In this document: positions 1-7,121 of the stretch, in pieces
Position numbering within the stretch: the stretch's first letter is position 1
Layout of the letters: each line of letters begins with the position of its first letter
Assembly: GCA_964389475.1 (NCBI GenBank)
Contig: CAYMFD010000125.1
Span: forward strand, 1-9,953
Length of the DNA stretch: 9,953 bases
From: CAYMFD01 sp964389475
Lineage (GTDB): Bacteria > Bacteroidota > Bacteroidia > Chitinophagales > Saprospiraceae
Direction of reading: 5' to 3'
The notes under the pieces: model-generated
Told to the model about the DNA's origin: nothing
Seen by the model: the letters and a program-made list of their open reading frames with translations, nothing else
Database searches by the model: none
Made by a program: the position numbers and the translations under genes

Positions 1-232
1 GATTTTGAATAAACTCAAAAACTAATGCGAAACCTTATAGTAGAAATGGTATAAAAGATTGAAGCAATTTTGACACGACTCTAGATCAGTCTTGACTTGG
101 TACAGTCCTAGAGAGTGATGGGGGATTATTGCGCTGCGGGTAGAACCATATCAGCGCTGACCTAGATTTTCCAAAAATAGAGATGAATGCGGCATCTTCA
201 GCCAGCGCAAGCAAAGTCTACTACGTAGTCAC

Positions 233-823
233 TTAGATCATTACCTTCTCCAGCTTCATCTGCATGTTGTTGTCCTTGTAAGTAGGACGTCCTACCAACA
301 CTAGGCTGTCTCCACCATGCTTGGCTTGAAACTCCTGGGGTTTTCTCGTTGGATCATCGTCGATCATGAGGAGGATGCCGTCTTTGGTATAGTGGTATAC
401 TCCCGTACCGTCTACTGTCTTGTTGATGCCGTAGCTATAGGTGTTATCCTCCTTAAAGTCGATGTACTTATTGTCGAGTAGGCCTACCTCTGAGATCTCG
501 CTACCCTTGACGATAAACTGAAAAAAGAATGTTCCCTGATCGATGATGGAAGGTATACGTGGCTGATCGAGTATTCGTTTTTCTAAGATAGACTGAGCAT
601 CTTTTCTAAACTGGATAACCTCTGCACCACTCGATACCGTAGTATTGAAGTGAATCGATAAGTCGATTTCGTTGTTGTTAGGCTTGACCTGGATGGAGCC
701 ATCTTCCCGCACGATTTTGATAGGGCCTTGCTCCTTCATCGCCTCCACTTCTTTGGTGGATGTAGGATCGTTTTTACAACCTACGATGGCTGCCAAAAAA
801 ACTATAACGAATAGTGATCTCAT
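233..823 (-). CDS. Lipocalin-like hypothetical lipoprotein
   Basis: A 196-residue predicted lipoprotein. The N-terminus is a short signal peptide (MRSLFVIVFLAAIVGC) ending in a lipobox with Cys16 as the lipidated residue, so it is expected on the periplasmic or outer membrane face. The rest is soluble. Residues about 120-180 alternate polar and hydrophobic stretches (FKEDNTYSYG, GVYHYTKDGILLMIDDD, GDSLVLVG), a pattern seen in small lipocalin-like lipoproteins of Bacteroidota, in which a threshold check is followed by a short beta-hairpin and a final strand. That family assignment is by resemblance only; no enzymatic motif is visible. The gene diverges from tilS with 45 bp between the two start codons, and a promoter-like element facing it lies across the tilS leader. 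The ATG at 821-823 is chosen because the signal peptide starts there. Function unknown. Confidence 0.8.
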   Translation of the reverse strand: MRSLFVIVFLAAIVGCKNDPTSTKEVEAMKEQGPIKIVREDGSIQVKPNNNEIDLSIHFNTTVSSGAEVIQFRKDAQSILEKRILDQPRIPSIIDQGTFFFQFIVKGSEISEVGLLDNKYIDFKEDNTYSYGINKTVDGTGVYHYTKDGILLMIDDDPTRKPQEFQAKHGGDSLVLVGRPTYKDNNMQMKLEKVMI

Positions 824-856
824 AATCTACTAGTTTTACTCTTTCAATAAGACAGT

Positions 857-865
857 GCAAAGGTA
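857..865 (-). promoter_or_regulatory. Bacteroidota-type -7 element for the lipoprotein gene
   Basis: The minus strand reads TACCTTTGC, a full match to the TAnnTTTG(C) -7 element used by the primary sigma factor of Bacteroidota. It lies about 34 bp upstream of the lipoprotein ATG, leaving a leader of roughly 25-30 nt. No clear TTTG -33 box is visible at the usual distance. The element overlaps the AAAGG that precedes the tilS start on the other strand, so the two divergent genes could interfere with each other. Inferred from sequence match only. Confidence 0.4.
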
Positions 866-868
866 ACA

Positions 869-2092
869 ATGCTTGATGATTTTAGATCATATGTTGAGAA
901 AGTAGCTCCTGCTGCTCTTGACGGGACAACACTCCTGGCTGTGAGCGGTGGCGTGGACAGTATGGTGATGCTAGACCTCTACGTCAGGGCTGGCCTTGGT
1001 ATCGTGGTTGCGCATGTGGATCATCACACCCGTGAGGGTCAGAGTACAGCTGATGCGAATTGGTTGGCGAGTTACTGCCGATCTCGGGATATCGATATCG
1101 TTGTTGGTGATTATCACCATGCGGAGGGTTCTTTTCAAGTGGCGGCTAGGGAGTATCGTACCGATTTTTTTGAGAAAACAAGAAAAGAAAGGGACTGCAC
1201 TTACATCGCAACCGCCCACCATCAGGACGATATTGCCGAGACGCTACTCCTCATGCTAGCACGCGGGGCTGGCCTCCGCGGACTCACCAGTATGCAGCCC
1301 TTATCGGGTAGTCGATTCAAGGCCCTTCTTTTTGCCGATAAGGCGCAGATCCTAGCGTATGAACTAGCGAATAGCATTGACTACCGCCACGATAGTAGCA
1401 ACGACGAGACTGTATATCAGCGTAATAAGATCCGTCATCAGGTCATGCCCGCTCTGGAGTCGTGGCAGGTGCATATCAAGCAGCACTTAGTCGCCAGTCA
1501 TAGCCAGCTATCACAGGATAGGGTTCTCCTTGCTGCCCTGGTTGATAACGTTGCTGGTAAGGCCATGACGGTAGAGGGTGACAGGACGATAGTCCAAAGA
1601 AATCACCTGCAGGCTTATTCAGCTAGCGATCGCCTTCTGCACTATATGACGACGGGTCATAAGTGGACTGCTGACCAGACAGCCAAGATGATGACCGCCA
1701 GCACGGGAGCGACCTTCAGCAGTCAGACGCATGAGTGCCTAGTGGATCGAGAGCGACTACTGATAAGACGACTGCGATCACCTCGACCGCCTGTATGTGT
1801 CTCCTTAGAAAAGGGTCAGGTAGCCACACTGTCTGGTCTAGAGGTGGCCAACGTAGGTGCTAAACCTATTACCATACGAGGTAGAGTGGCAGGGGATAGA
1901 GTGATGACCAGAGGCGGCAGTACTAAGTCTCTAAAGCGGCTTCTAATTGACCTCAAGATCGATCGCTGGACCAAGGAAGACGTCCTAGTCGCTGCCGTCA
2001 TCAATGATACGGATATGGTATACCCCTTACATCCGCCCGAGTTGCGAGCTAAGTGTATGATGATTGATGGAGTAGGGGTTGAGCTATTGTAG
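869..2092 (+). CDS. tilS: tRNA(Ile)-lysidine synthetase TilS
   Basis: TilS ligates lysine to C34 of the CAU-anticodon tRNA(Ile2) in the cytoplasm, using ATP, so that the tRNA reads AUA and is charged with Ile rather than Met; it is usually essential. The 407-residue product has the N-type PP-loop ATPase signature SGGVDS at 26-31, the VVAHVDHHTRE strand/loop at 46-56, the TAHHQDDIAET motif at 115-125 followed by ARGAGLRGL (131-139), and the DSSN...RNKIRH block at 175-190 that typifies the family. The C-terminal substrate-binding domain is recognisable at about 334-400 (IRGRVAGDRV, LKRLLIDLKI). Length is a little under the usual 430-450. The ATG at 869 is preceded by AAAGG eight bases upstream. 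A weak TAGTTTTA element at 831-838 could be its -7 box. The gene appears intact and is transcribed alone here. Confidence 0.95.
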   Translation: MLDDFRSYVEKVAPAALDGTTLLAVSGGVDSMVMLDLYVRAGLGIVVAHVDHHTREGQSTADANWLASYCRSRDIDIVVGDYHHAEGSFQVAAREYRTDFFEKTRKERDCTYIATAHHQDDIAETLLLMLARGAGLRGLTSMQPLSGSRFKALLFADKAQILAYELANSIDYRHDSSNDETVYQRNKIRHQVMPALESWQVHIKQHLVASHSQLSQDRVLLAALVDNVAGKAMTVEGDRTIVQRNHLQAYSASDRLLHYMTTGHKWTADQTAKMMTASTGATFSSQTHECLVDRERLLIRRLRSPRPPVCVSLEKGQVATLSGLEVANVGAKPITIRGRVAGDRVMTRGGSTKSLKRLLIDLKIDRWTKEDVLVAAVINDTDMVYPLHPPELRAKCMMIDGVGVELL

Positions 2093-2231
2093 CCAATAGA
2101 ATGAAGCAAAGCCAAGGCAGTATCCGGCGAATTTCAAAATACAGAGATAGCCGTCACCACCAGTTAATGTGGACTTAGTAGATTATTGATAATTAGTTCA
2201 GATTTACAATAATAATGTCCCTCAGGGTATT

Positions 2232-2247
2232 GTCCCGATCGCGGGAC
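2232..2247. repeat. GC-rich hairpin GTCCCG-ATCG-CGGGAC
   Basis: A perfect 6-bp stem with a 4-nt loop, 140 bp downstream of the tilS stop. Short TCCCGAT/ATCGGGA-type hairpins are scattered between genes in many Bacteroidota. No T-run follows closely on the plus strand, so a classical intrinsic terminator for tilS is not supported. Confidence 0.5.
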
Positions 2248-2255
2248 GGCGAGTT

Positions 2256-2273
2256 CTTTTTCTGCTGAAAAAG
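2256..2273. repeat. AT-rich hairpin CTTTTTC-TGCT-GAAAAAG
   Basis: A perfect 7-bp stem with a 4-nt loop, 9 bp after the GTCCCG hairpin, in a stretch where AAAAAGC-type motifs recur. A further small CCAGG/CCTGG hairpin lies at 2324-2337. Together these make 2232-2340 a structured block. A role as terminator or part of a dispersed repeat is only inference. Confidence 0.45.
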
Positions 2274-2716
2274 CAAGCAAAAAAGCTTGTCTGCAAAAGA
2301 AGATTTTACTGTCGCTGAAAGCTCCAGGAAACCCTGGCTCTCCGCTTGTAGAAATGCTTTTTTGTGGTTTAAGAACTGATTGTTTCTAAAGAGTTTTCTC
2401 AGGCTTGGTACCTGATTCGTACCTGTCAGTATTCCTAGCCCTCCACAATCGCACTTTTCTTAGCTGCGACCAGTATCTCTGTGTGCAGACGTAGTGGAGC
2501 AAGAAGTTTGCTGTAGCGATTGAGGACCTAGTCGTAAGTGCCAGTCAACTGGATCGAACGACGGTGTACAGCAAAAGTGGCGAAGTATACAAATGTGCGG
2601 TCCGCAGAGATCGTAAGAGTGTATTTTGGAAGCTAACTAAATGGGGAGCACTAAAAACTACCAAATGGCTAATGATTATCTCAAGGACAACGCAATTTGT
2701 ACTTACGCAGACCACG

Positions 2717-2744
2717 CCTGCCTGCCATCCGCCAGGTAGGCAGG
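2717..2744. repeat. REP-like inverted repeat, copy 1
   Basis: CCTGCCTGCC (2717-2726) pairs with GGTAGGCAGG (2735-2744) around an 8-nt loop. The single non-Watson-Crick position is a G-T pair that would be a wobble in RNA or tolerated in folded DNA. The same arms recur in the same orientation 68 bp downstream, indicating a repeated element and not chance structure. Confidence 0.7.
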
Positions 2745-2784
2745 GTGCGACGAAGGAAGCATTTGCCTTACTCCGTCTTGACTT

Positions 2785-2818
2785 CCTGCCTGCCAAGCTG
2801 GCTCGCCAGGTAGGCGGG
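2785..2818. repeat. REP-like inverted repeat, copy 2
   Basis: CCTGCCTGCC (2785-2794) pairs with GGTAGGCGGG (2809-2818), with both imperfect positions being G-T pairs. An internal CTGGC/GCCAG hairpin sits at 2798-2809 and competes with the inner end of the outer stem. The element has the same left arm and the same GGTAGGC core as copy 1 but a longer loop. Confidence 0.7.
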
Positions 2819-2821
2819 TTG

Positions 2822-2847
2822 GTTACTTTGGGTCAAGCCAAAGTGAC
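2822..2847. repeat. Inverted repeat GTTACTTTGG / CCAAAGTGAC
   Basis: The 10-bp arms pair with one G-T exception around a 6-nt loop (GTCAAG). It begins 3 bp after the second REP-like copy. It ends 45 bp before the stop of the DUF2490-like gene, so it may belong to a composite dispersed repeat. It could also act as a bidirectional transcription barrier between convergent genes, but lacks a proper T-tract. Confidence 0.6.
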
Positions 2848-2891
2848 ATCTCATTAAGCATTTGGTCTCATAGACCTCTTGTCTTGAGTCC

Positions 2892-3614
2892 TTACGGAGC
2901 CGACTTCCTCTCTTCCCTCACCAACTTATAAATCAAGGTCGTCACTAGGTGATTCTGATTATTGATCGGGACCTCTCTAAAATCTGACTGCCACCGATAC
3001 ACCGCCTTGATACGCCAAGTCTCTGACAGGTTGTAGGCCACGCCTGGCTCTATGCGGTATCGACTGATCTGTATGTCATCATTGAGGCTGAGCCACGGCT
3101 CTAGGTTGAGACTAATGGATAATCGCTCGGATACCGGATGTGAGATGGTGGTAAACGATCGTATAAAGTCCCCGTCAAAGTTGTCGTTGACATCGACGGC
3201 GTAGTGTAGTCTAAACTTTTGGCGAAGTGTTGATTTCTTAATCTTCCACTTCTTACCTACATCTAGCCATAAAAACAGGCGATAGCGTGCTTCTGGCATA
3301 AACCACGTCCTCGTCAGCACCTGCCCGAAAAAACCTTGATCAAATGATCGTCTGTAAAATATGTCGAGAGAAGTATTCTGGTAGCCCTCGCCATCTAGGT
3401 TGTGGCGGATGATGGGCTTGATGTCTATCTGCGACCTGTCATCGATGGGTATCGATAGGTCTATGCCAGTCCAGGTAATATTGGTGACTTGTGCGGAAGC
3501 GTGATGGGTTTGACATATAATGAGAAAACAGGTCGTAGCTAGGATTCTAAACTGCAGTACTATATAGTCCAGTTTTCGAGATGCAGAGCGAATTGTCCAG
3601 CCGTACCTACTCAT
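2892..3614 (-). CDS. DUF2490-like outer-membrane barrel protein
   Basis: A 240-residue exported protein. The N-terminus has an unusually long, basic n-region (about 22 residues) followed by a hydrophobic core and a signal peptidase I site after ASA (cut before Gln42). The mature part is made of alternating aromatic/polar strands, with DIFYRRSF (84-91), YRLFLWLDVG (111-120), RQKFRLHYAV (131-140), SRYRIEPGVAYNL (184-196) and NHLVTTLIYKL (221-231) as likely beta-strands. Strand spacing, Tyr/Arg-rich turns and the N-H-x-x-x-x-L-I-Y-K-L end resemble DUF2490 proteins, which are predicted small outer-membrane barrels of unknown function in Bacteroidota. The start overlaps the end of the upstream peptidase gene by 8 bp (ATGAGTAG), so translational coupling is likely. 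No better start lies downstream, though the true start could be an internal non-ATG codon nearer the hydrophobic core. Confidence 0.7.
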   Translation of the reverse strand: MSRYGWTIRSASRKLDYIVLQFRILATTCFLIICQTHHASAQVTNITWTGIDLSIPIDDRSQIDIKPIIRHNLDGEGYQNTSLDIFYRRSFDQGFFGQVLTRTWFMPEARYRLFLWLDVGKKWKIKKSTLRQKFRLHYAVDVNDNFDGDFIRSFTTISHPVSERLSISLNLEPWLSLNDDIQISRYRIEPGVAYNLSETWRIKAVYRWQSDFREVPINNQNHLVTTLIYKLVREERKSAP

Positions 3615-4419
3615 AGATGCGCTTGACGACCCTCAGTCTGTGGCTATACTTGCGTCTGTTTTTGACATATATACCGTAGTGATCGATGTTGTCTATCCTT
3701 ACTTGCCCGGAGGCGTGGAGGATCTTGCCATCGCCTAGCATGATACCTACATGGGTGATGCGGCCCTCTTCATTATCAAAGTAAGCTAGATCGGCAGCCT
3801 CGGCGAGGTCCACGAAGTCTACGACGCTACCGTGGTGCACTTGCTCTCGGGCATCGCGAGGTAGGTCGTAACCCACCATGCTGTAGACCACCTGCGTCAG
3901 ACCGCTACAGTCTATGCCGAATGGTGTACGGCCACCCCATAAGTAAGGGGCATGCAGGTATTTCAGAGCGAGTTTGATCACCCAGTCTTGAGGCTTGGTG
4001 AGTAGGGTGCTGTCGACGACCTGGCCGCTGTACAGATACTTGTCCTTGTTTACTTTAGCAGCGAGGCCGTCATACTCGGGCATCACGCTACCGAGTACGA
4101 TGGGCAGACTCTGATCTCCTGTAGAGACAGGATGACAGACCTCCATAGTGCGGTGGCTAGACTGGCGGTAGGTATCATGCTCCGCCTCGCTGAGTAGGGT
4201 GATCATCTTACTATCTACCCAGCCCACGTAGCTGTCATGATCCGTCTGTATACATATCCAGTTGTCACCGCGCTTGTCTATCAACTTAAAGGTTTCTCCG
4301 AAGAGAACCTGGCTCACCATCTCTGCATTATCAGCGGGTATGGCACGCATCGGTATACTGCTCAATAGGCAGATGCCGTAGTAGGATTCGCTTCGGATGT
4401 ACTTTTTACGTAGTTGCAA
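3607..4419 (-). CDS. SH3b-NlpC/P60 cell-wall peptidase
   Basis: A 270-residue cysteine peptidase of the NlpC/P60 family, predicted to cleave the D-Glu-diamino acid bond of peptidoglycan stem peptides (YkfC / dipeptidyl-peptidase VI type). Residues about 16-75 form an SH3b domain (GICLLSSIPMRAIPADNAEM, then VLFGE, W54, GWVDSK). The catalytic domain covers about 143-265. Cys171 lies in the GIDCSGL motif, His223 in ITHVGIML and His235 in ILHASG, giving the expected Cys-His-His triad; YLWGGRTPFG precedes the Cys as usual. No signal peptide is visible, which suits a cytoplasmic muropeptide-recycling enzyme. The frame has no ATG near its family-typical start, so TTG at 4417-4419 is taken; an in-frame stop lies just upstream. 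It shares 77 bp with divergent priA and overlaps the following DUF2490-like gene, so the two probably form one envelope-related transcript. Confidence 0.9.
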   Translation of the reverse strand: MQLRKKYIRSESYYGICLLSSIPMRAIPADNAEMVSQVLFGETFKLIDKRGDNWICIQTDHDSYVGWVDSKMITLLSEAEHDTYRQSSHRTMEVCHPVSTGDQSLPIVLGSVMPEYDGLAAKVNKDKYLYSGQVVDSTLLTKPQDWVIKLALKYLHAPYLWGGRTPFGIDCSGLTQVVYSMVGYDLPRDAREQVHHGSVVDFVDLAEAADLAYFDNEEGRITHVGIMLGDGKILHASGQVRIDNIDHYGIYVKNRRKYSHRLRVVKRIYE

Positions 4420-4488
4420 GGTATGATCAAGGCTTTTATGCCATACCTACGAAAGCCATAAATTATGCCAAAGAATCAAAGGACGGAC

Positions 4489-4496
4489 TATTTTTG
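4489..4496 (+). promoter_or_regulatory. Possible -7 element abutting the priA start
   Basis: TATTTTTG matches TAnnTTTG exactly and ends one base before the first priA ATG (4497). If used, transcription would begin at about 4502-4506. The second in-frame ATG at 4506 would then be the start of a leaderless or nearly leaderless message. No TTTG -33 box is visible around 4466-4470, so the match may be chance. Confidence 0.3.
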
Positions 4497-6959
4497 ATGC
4501 CTGCTATGACGACAACTGCCCGGCTATATGCCACTGTAATACTCCCACTCGCTGTGCCTAAGACGTATAGCTACCTCGTGCCCGAGGAGCTGGAGGCGTA
4601 CATGCAGTTTGGTATCCGGGTAGAGGTGCCACTACGCAATAAGCTTTACGCGGCGATCGTCGTAGACCTAGAGCGGGGACTTAAACTAGACTATAAGACC
4701 AGAGATATCTCGGCTGTCATCGATGAGGTACCCCTGATCAGCCAGCAGCAGTATGCCTTCTGGTCATGGATCGCGGAGTACTACTGCTGTACGATAGGAG
4801 AGGTCATGGGAGTGGCCCTACCCGGTGGCCTCAAGTTAGGTAGCGAGACCAAGGTGGTGATCAGCCCAGACTACGATGGCGATGTCACAGACCTCAATGA
4901 CCAGGAGTTCCTGATCGCTGAGGCTCTGGCTAATCGCCAAGAGCTTACCATCGATGAGATACAGGACATTACCGATCGCAAGACCGTCTACCCCTACATC
5001 CGCACGCTACTCGACAAGCAGGCCATTTATATCAAAGAAGAACTTAAGCAAAAGTACAAGCCCAAGACAGCCGACTACCTCATCCTCCATCCCGACTATG
5101 CTGGAGGAGCCGACCGCCTGTCCAAGGCACTAGAGCTCAGCACCAAGTCTGACCACCAGACCAATTCTATACTGGCTTTCGCACAGCTACGTAATGGTAA
5201 AGATCAGCTGCCCAAGCTCGACGTCATGCACAAGGCTACCGTCACGGGCTCCGTCATCAAGGCCCTTGAGAGAAAAGGTATCTGGACGATCGAGAAAAAA
5301 GTCGTCAGTCGTTTAGACCAAGACTACGACGGTACGGCCGACCATCAGCCTATGTCTGACCAGCAGGTGACTGCACACCAGCTCATCGCCAATGAGTCAG
5401 GTGGTAAGCCTGTCCTACTGCATGGGGTGACGGGTAGTGGCAAGACTCGTGTCTACGTCGAGCTCATAAAGGAGGCTATTGCTGAGGGCAAGCAAGTACT
5501 CTTCCTCGTGCCAGAGATAGCACTGACCACGCAGATTGTGAGCCGTGTACAGGCAGCCCTGGGCAAGAAGGTGCAAGTTTACCACAGCCGCATGAGTAAC
5601 AACGAGAGAGTAGAGCTGTGGAATGCTACCTACGAGGGACTCCCCGTCGTCTTAGGGGCACGGTCATCCCTATTCTTACCCTACCAAAACCTCGGCCTCA
5701 TCATCGTAGACGAGGAGCATGACCGCTCCTACAAGCAGCAAGATCCCGCACCTAGGTACAATGCCCGTGATGCTGCGGCCTACCTCGCCCACCTCACTGG
5801 GGCTCAGATCGTCCTGGGTAGCGCCACGCCTAGTCTCGAGTCTTACATGAATGCACGGGCTAGCAAGTACCACTACGCCTCGATGCGAGAGCGATTCGGT
5901 GTGGCCAACCTACCCAAGATCCACATCGTCGACCTCCGCCGTGCCTATAAGTCCAATGCCATGAAGGGTATGGTCAGCCTCGAACTGTACAGGGCTATGG
6001 AGGCAGCACTCGATCGCAAGGAGCAGGTCCTCCTCTTTCAAAATCGTCGCGGCTACAGCACATCGATACAGTGTACCGTCTGCGGCTGGGTAGCTGACTG
6101 CCCCAATTGTGATCTGACCCTGACCCTGCACCAGTACTTCGATGAGCTTAAGTGCCATAGCTGCGGCCACAGGGCCAAAAACCCTAAGAACTGCCCCGCC
6201 TGTGGCAATGACCAGATCAATAAGATAGGCTTCGGTACAGAGAAGATCGAAGACCACGTCGCCGAGTTATTTCCGGAGGCTGTGGTACGTCGTATGGACT
6301 ATGATACCGTCCGTACGAAGAACCAGTTTCAGGACCTACTCCACGACTTCGAGCAGCGTAAGGTCGACATCCTCGTGGGTACCCAGATGATTACCAAGGG
6401 ACTAGACTTTGCTAATGTGTCTATTGTCGGGGTTTTACAGGCGGATCGTATTCTGCACTTTCCTGACTTCAGGTCTGGAGAGCGAGGTTTTCAGCTACTG
6501 ACGCAGGTGGCTGGTCGAGCGGGTAGGGCAGCTGTCGAGGGGCATGTCTATATTCAGACCTTCCAGCCTGACCACCCCGTCTTACAAGAGACCATTGCCA
6601 ACTCGTACGTTGACTTTGCGGTACGAGAGTCTAGCGAGCGACAGGCTTATACCTACCCACCGTTTTTCCGCCTCATACATATACAGCTACGCCACAAGAA
6701 GCAGCATATCGCCCAAGAAGCGGCACAGATTATGGCACAACAACTCACCGCTCGACTCGGCAATCGCGTACTAGGACCTGCCGAGCCCAGTGTCGCTCGG
6801 CTACGTACCTATTACCTGCAGAATATCATGATCAAGATGGAGAAGGACCCCGAGCAGATTCACTACGTCAAGCGCCTACTCCTAGCTGCCAAGTCCAACC
6901 TTACGAATACTAAAGGCTACAAGTCCGTAAGGATCGTGATCGATGTAGATCCATACTAG
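4497..6959 (+). CDS. priA: Primosomal replication-restart helicase PriA
   Basis: PriA is the 3'-5' DNA helicase that recognises abandoned forks and D-loops and reloads the replisome. Numbered from the ATG at 4497 (820 aa), the N-terminal fork-binding domain is evident (VILPLAVPKTYSYLVPEEL, GIRVEVPLRNK). The helicase core carries Walker A GVTGSGKT at 310-317, EIALTTQI at 340-347, the DEEH box at 405-408, LGSATPSLES at 440-449 and FQNRRGYS at 515-522. Eight cysteines in the two-zinc insertion lie at 526, 529, 535, 538, 553, 556, 566 and 569. GTQMITKGLDF (628-638) and QVAGRAGRA (670-678) complete motifs V and VI. All motifs are intact and the length is normal. The start is uncertain between ATG 4497 and ATG 4506, the latter (MTTTARLYATVILPLA) fitting the family best; an upstream TTG at 4494 is less likely. 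It stands alone between two divergent/convergent neighbours. Confidence 0.96.
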   Translation: MPAMTTTARLYATVILPLAVPKTYSYLVPEELEAYMQFGIRVEVPLRNKLYAAIVVDLERGLKLDYKTRDISAVIDEVPLISQQQYAFWSWIAEYYCCTIGEVMGVALPGGLKLGSETKVVISPDYDGDVTDLNDQEFLIAEALANRQELTIDEIQDITDRKTVYPYIRTLLDKQAIYIKEELKQKYKPKTADYLILHPDYAGGADRLSKALELSTKSDHQTNSILAFAQLRNGKDQLPKLDVMHKATVTGSVIKALERKGIWTIEKKVVSRLDQDYDGTADHQPMSDQQVTAHQLIANESGGKPVLLHGVTGSGKTRVYVELIKEAIAEGKQVLFLVPEIALTTQIVSRVQAALGKKVQVYHSRMSNNERVELWNATYEGLPVVLGARSSLFLPYQNLGLIIVDEEHDRSYKQQDPAPRYNARDAAAYLAHLTGAQIVLGSATPSLESYMNARASKYHYASMRERFGVANLPKIHIVDLRRAYKSNAMKGMVSLELYRAMEAALDRKEQVLLFQNRRGYSTSIQCTVCGWVADCPNCDLTLTLHQYFDELKCHSCGHRAKNPKNCPACGNDQINKIGFGTEKIEDHVAELFPEAVVRRMDYDTVRTKNQFQDLLHDFEQRKVDILVGTQMITKGLDFANVSIVGVLQADRILHFPDFRSGERGFQLLTQVAGRAGRAAVEGHVYIQTFQPDHPVLQETIANSYVDFAVRESSERQAYTYPPFFRLIHIQLRHKKQHIAQEAAQIMAQQLTARLGNRVLGPAEPSVARLRTYYLQNIMIKMEKDPEQIHYVKRLLLAAKSNLTNTKGYKSVRIVIDVDPY

Positions 6960-7068
6960 GTACAACCACCAATAGGCGATACTCAGCCTACTGCAAGTGT
7001 TGTAAAGGCTAGCCGACATCTATTAGTAATCGCTAATCCTATTCGTGTTACCTCTGCTAGTTACGATT

Positions 7069-7086
7069 CGGCGACTATATACGCCG
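7069..7086. repeat. Small hairpin between convergent genes
   Basis: CGGCG (7069-7073) pairs with CGCCG (7082-7086) around an 8-nt AT-rich loop, in the 162-bp gap between the priA stop and the end of the type IX gene remnant. No T-run follows on either strand, so it is a poor intrinsic terminator. Nothing else is recognised in this gap. Confidence 0.35.
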
Positions 7087-7121
7087 TATGTACAGCTATA
7101 ATGGTCTAGTTATTTGCCAAA

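Larger units (their letters stand above)
2093..2891. other. Long intergenic region without a convincing gene
   Basis: About 800 bp lie between the convergent ends of tilS and the DUF2490-like gene. I find no open frame with family-like content. The left part (2221-2345) is rich in short hairpins, and the right part (2717-2847) is a cluster of inverted repeats. Between them, the plus frame 2495-2700 stays open and encodes a charged, plausible-looking stretch (for example EDLVVSASQLDRTTVYSKSG). It has no good start, and its open frame runs straight through the inverted repeats, so it is at most a remnant. No tRNA or other RNA gene is recognised. Confidence 0.6.

Noticed and set aside
131..160. 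GCGCTG/CAGCGC hairpin and TCAGCGCTGA palindrome as a regulatory site
   Set aside because: Short and isolated in the 232-bp left edge, with no gene context to support a role.
220..229. ACTACGTAGT palindrome just after the first lipoprotein gene
   Set aside because: A single 10-bp palindrome without repeats or T-run; not distinguishable from chance.
2545..2796. 83-codon minus-strand frame
   Set aside because: It also reads through the REP-like repeats and lies opposite the other frame; composition is not protein-like.
2564..2857. 97-codon plus-strand frame starting at GTG as a gene
   Set aside because: Its second half is translated inverted-repeat sequence, it has no family resemblance and no good start; it was kept only as a possible remnant in its first half.
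5676..6257. Minus-strand open frames inside priA
   Set aside because: They are opposite-strand shadows of a fully intact and motif-rich priA.
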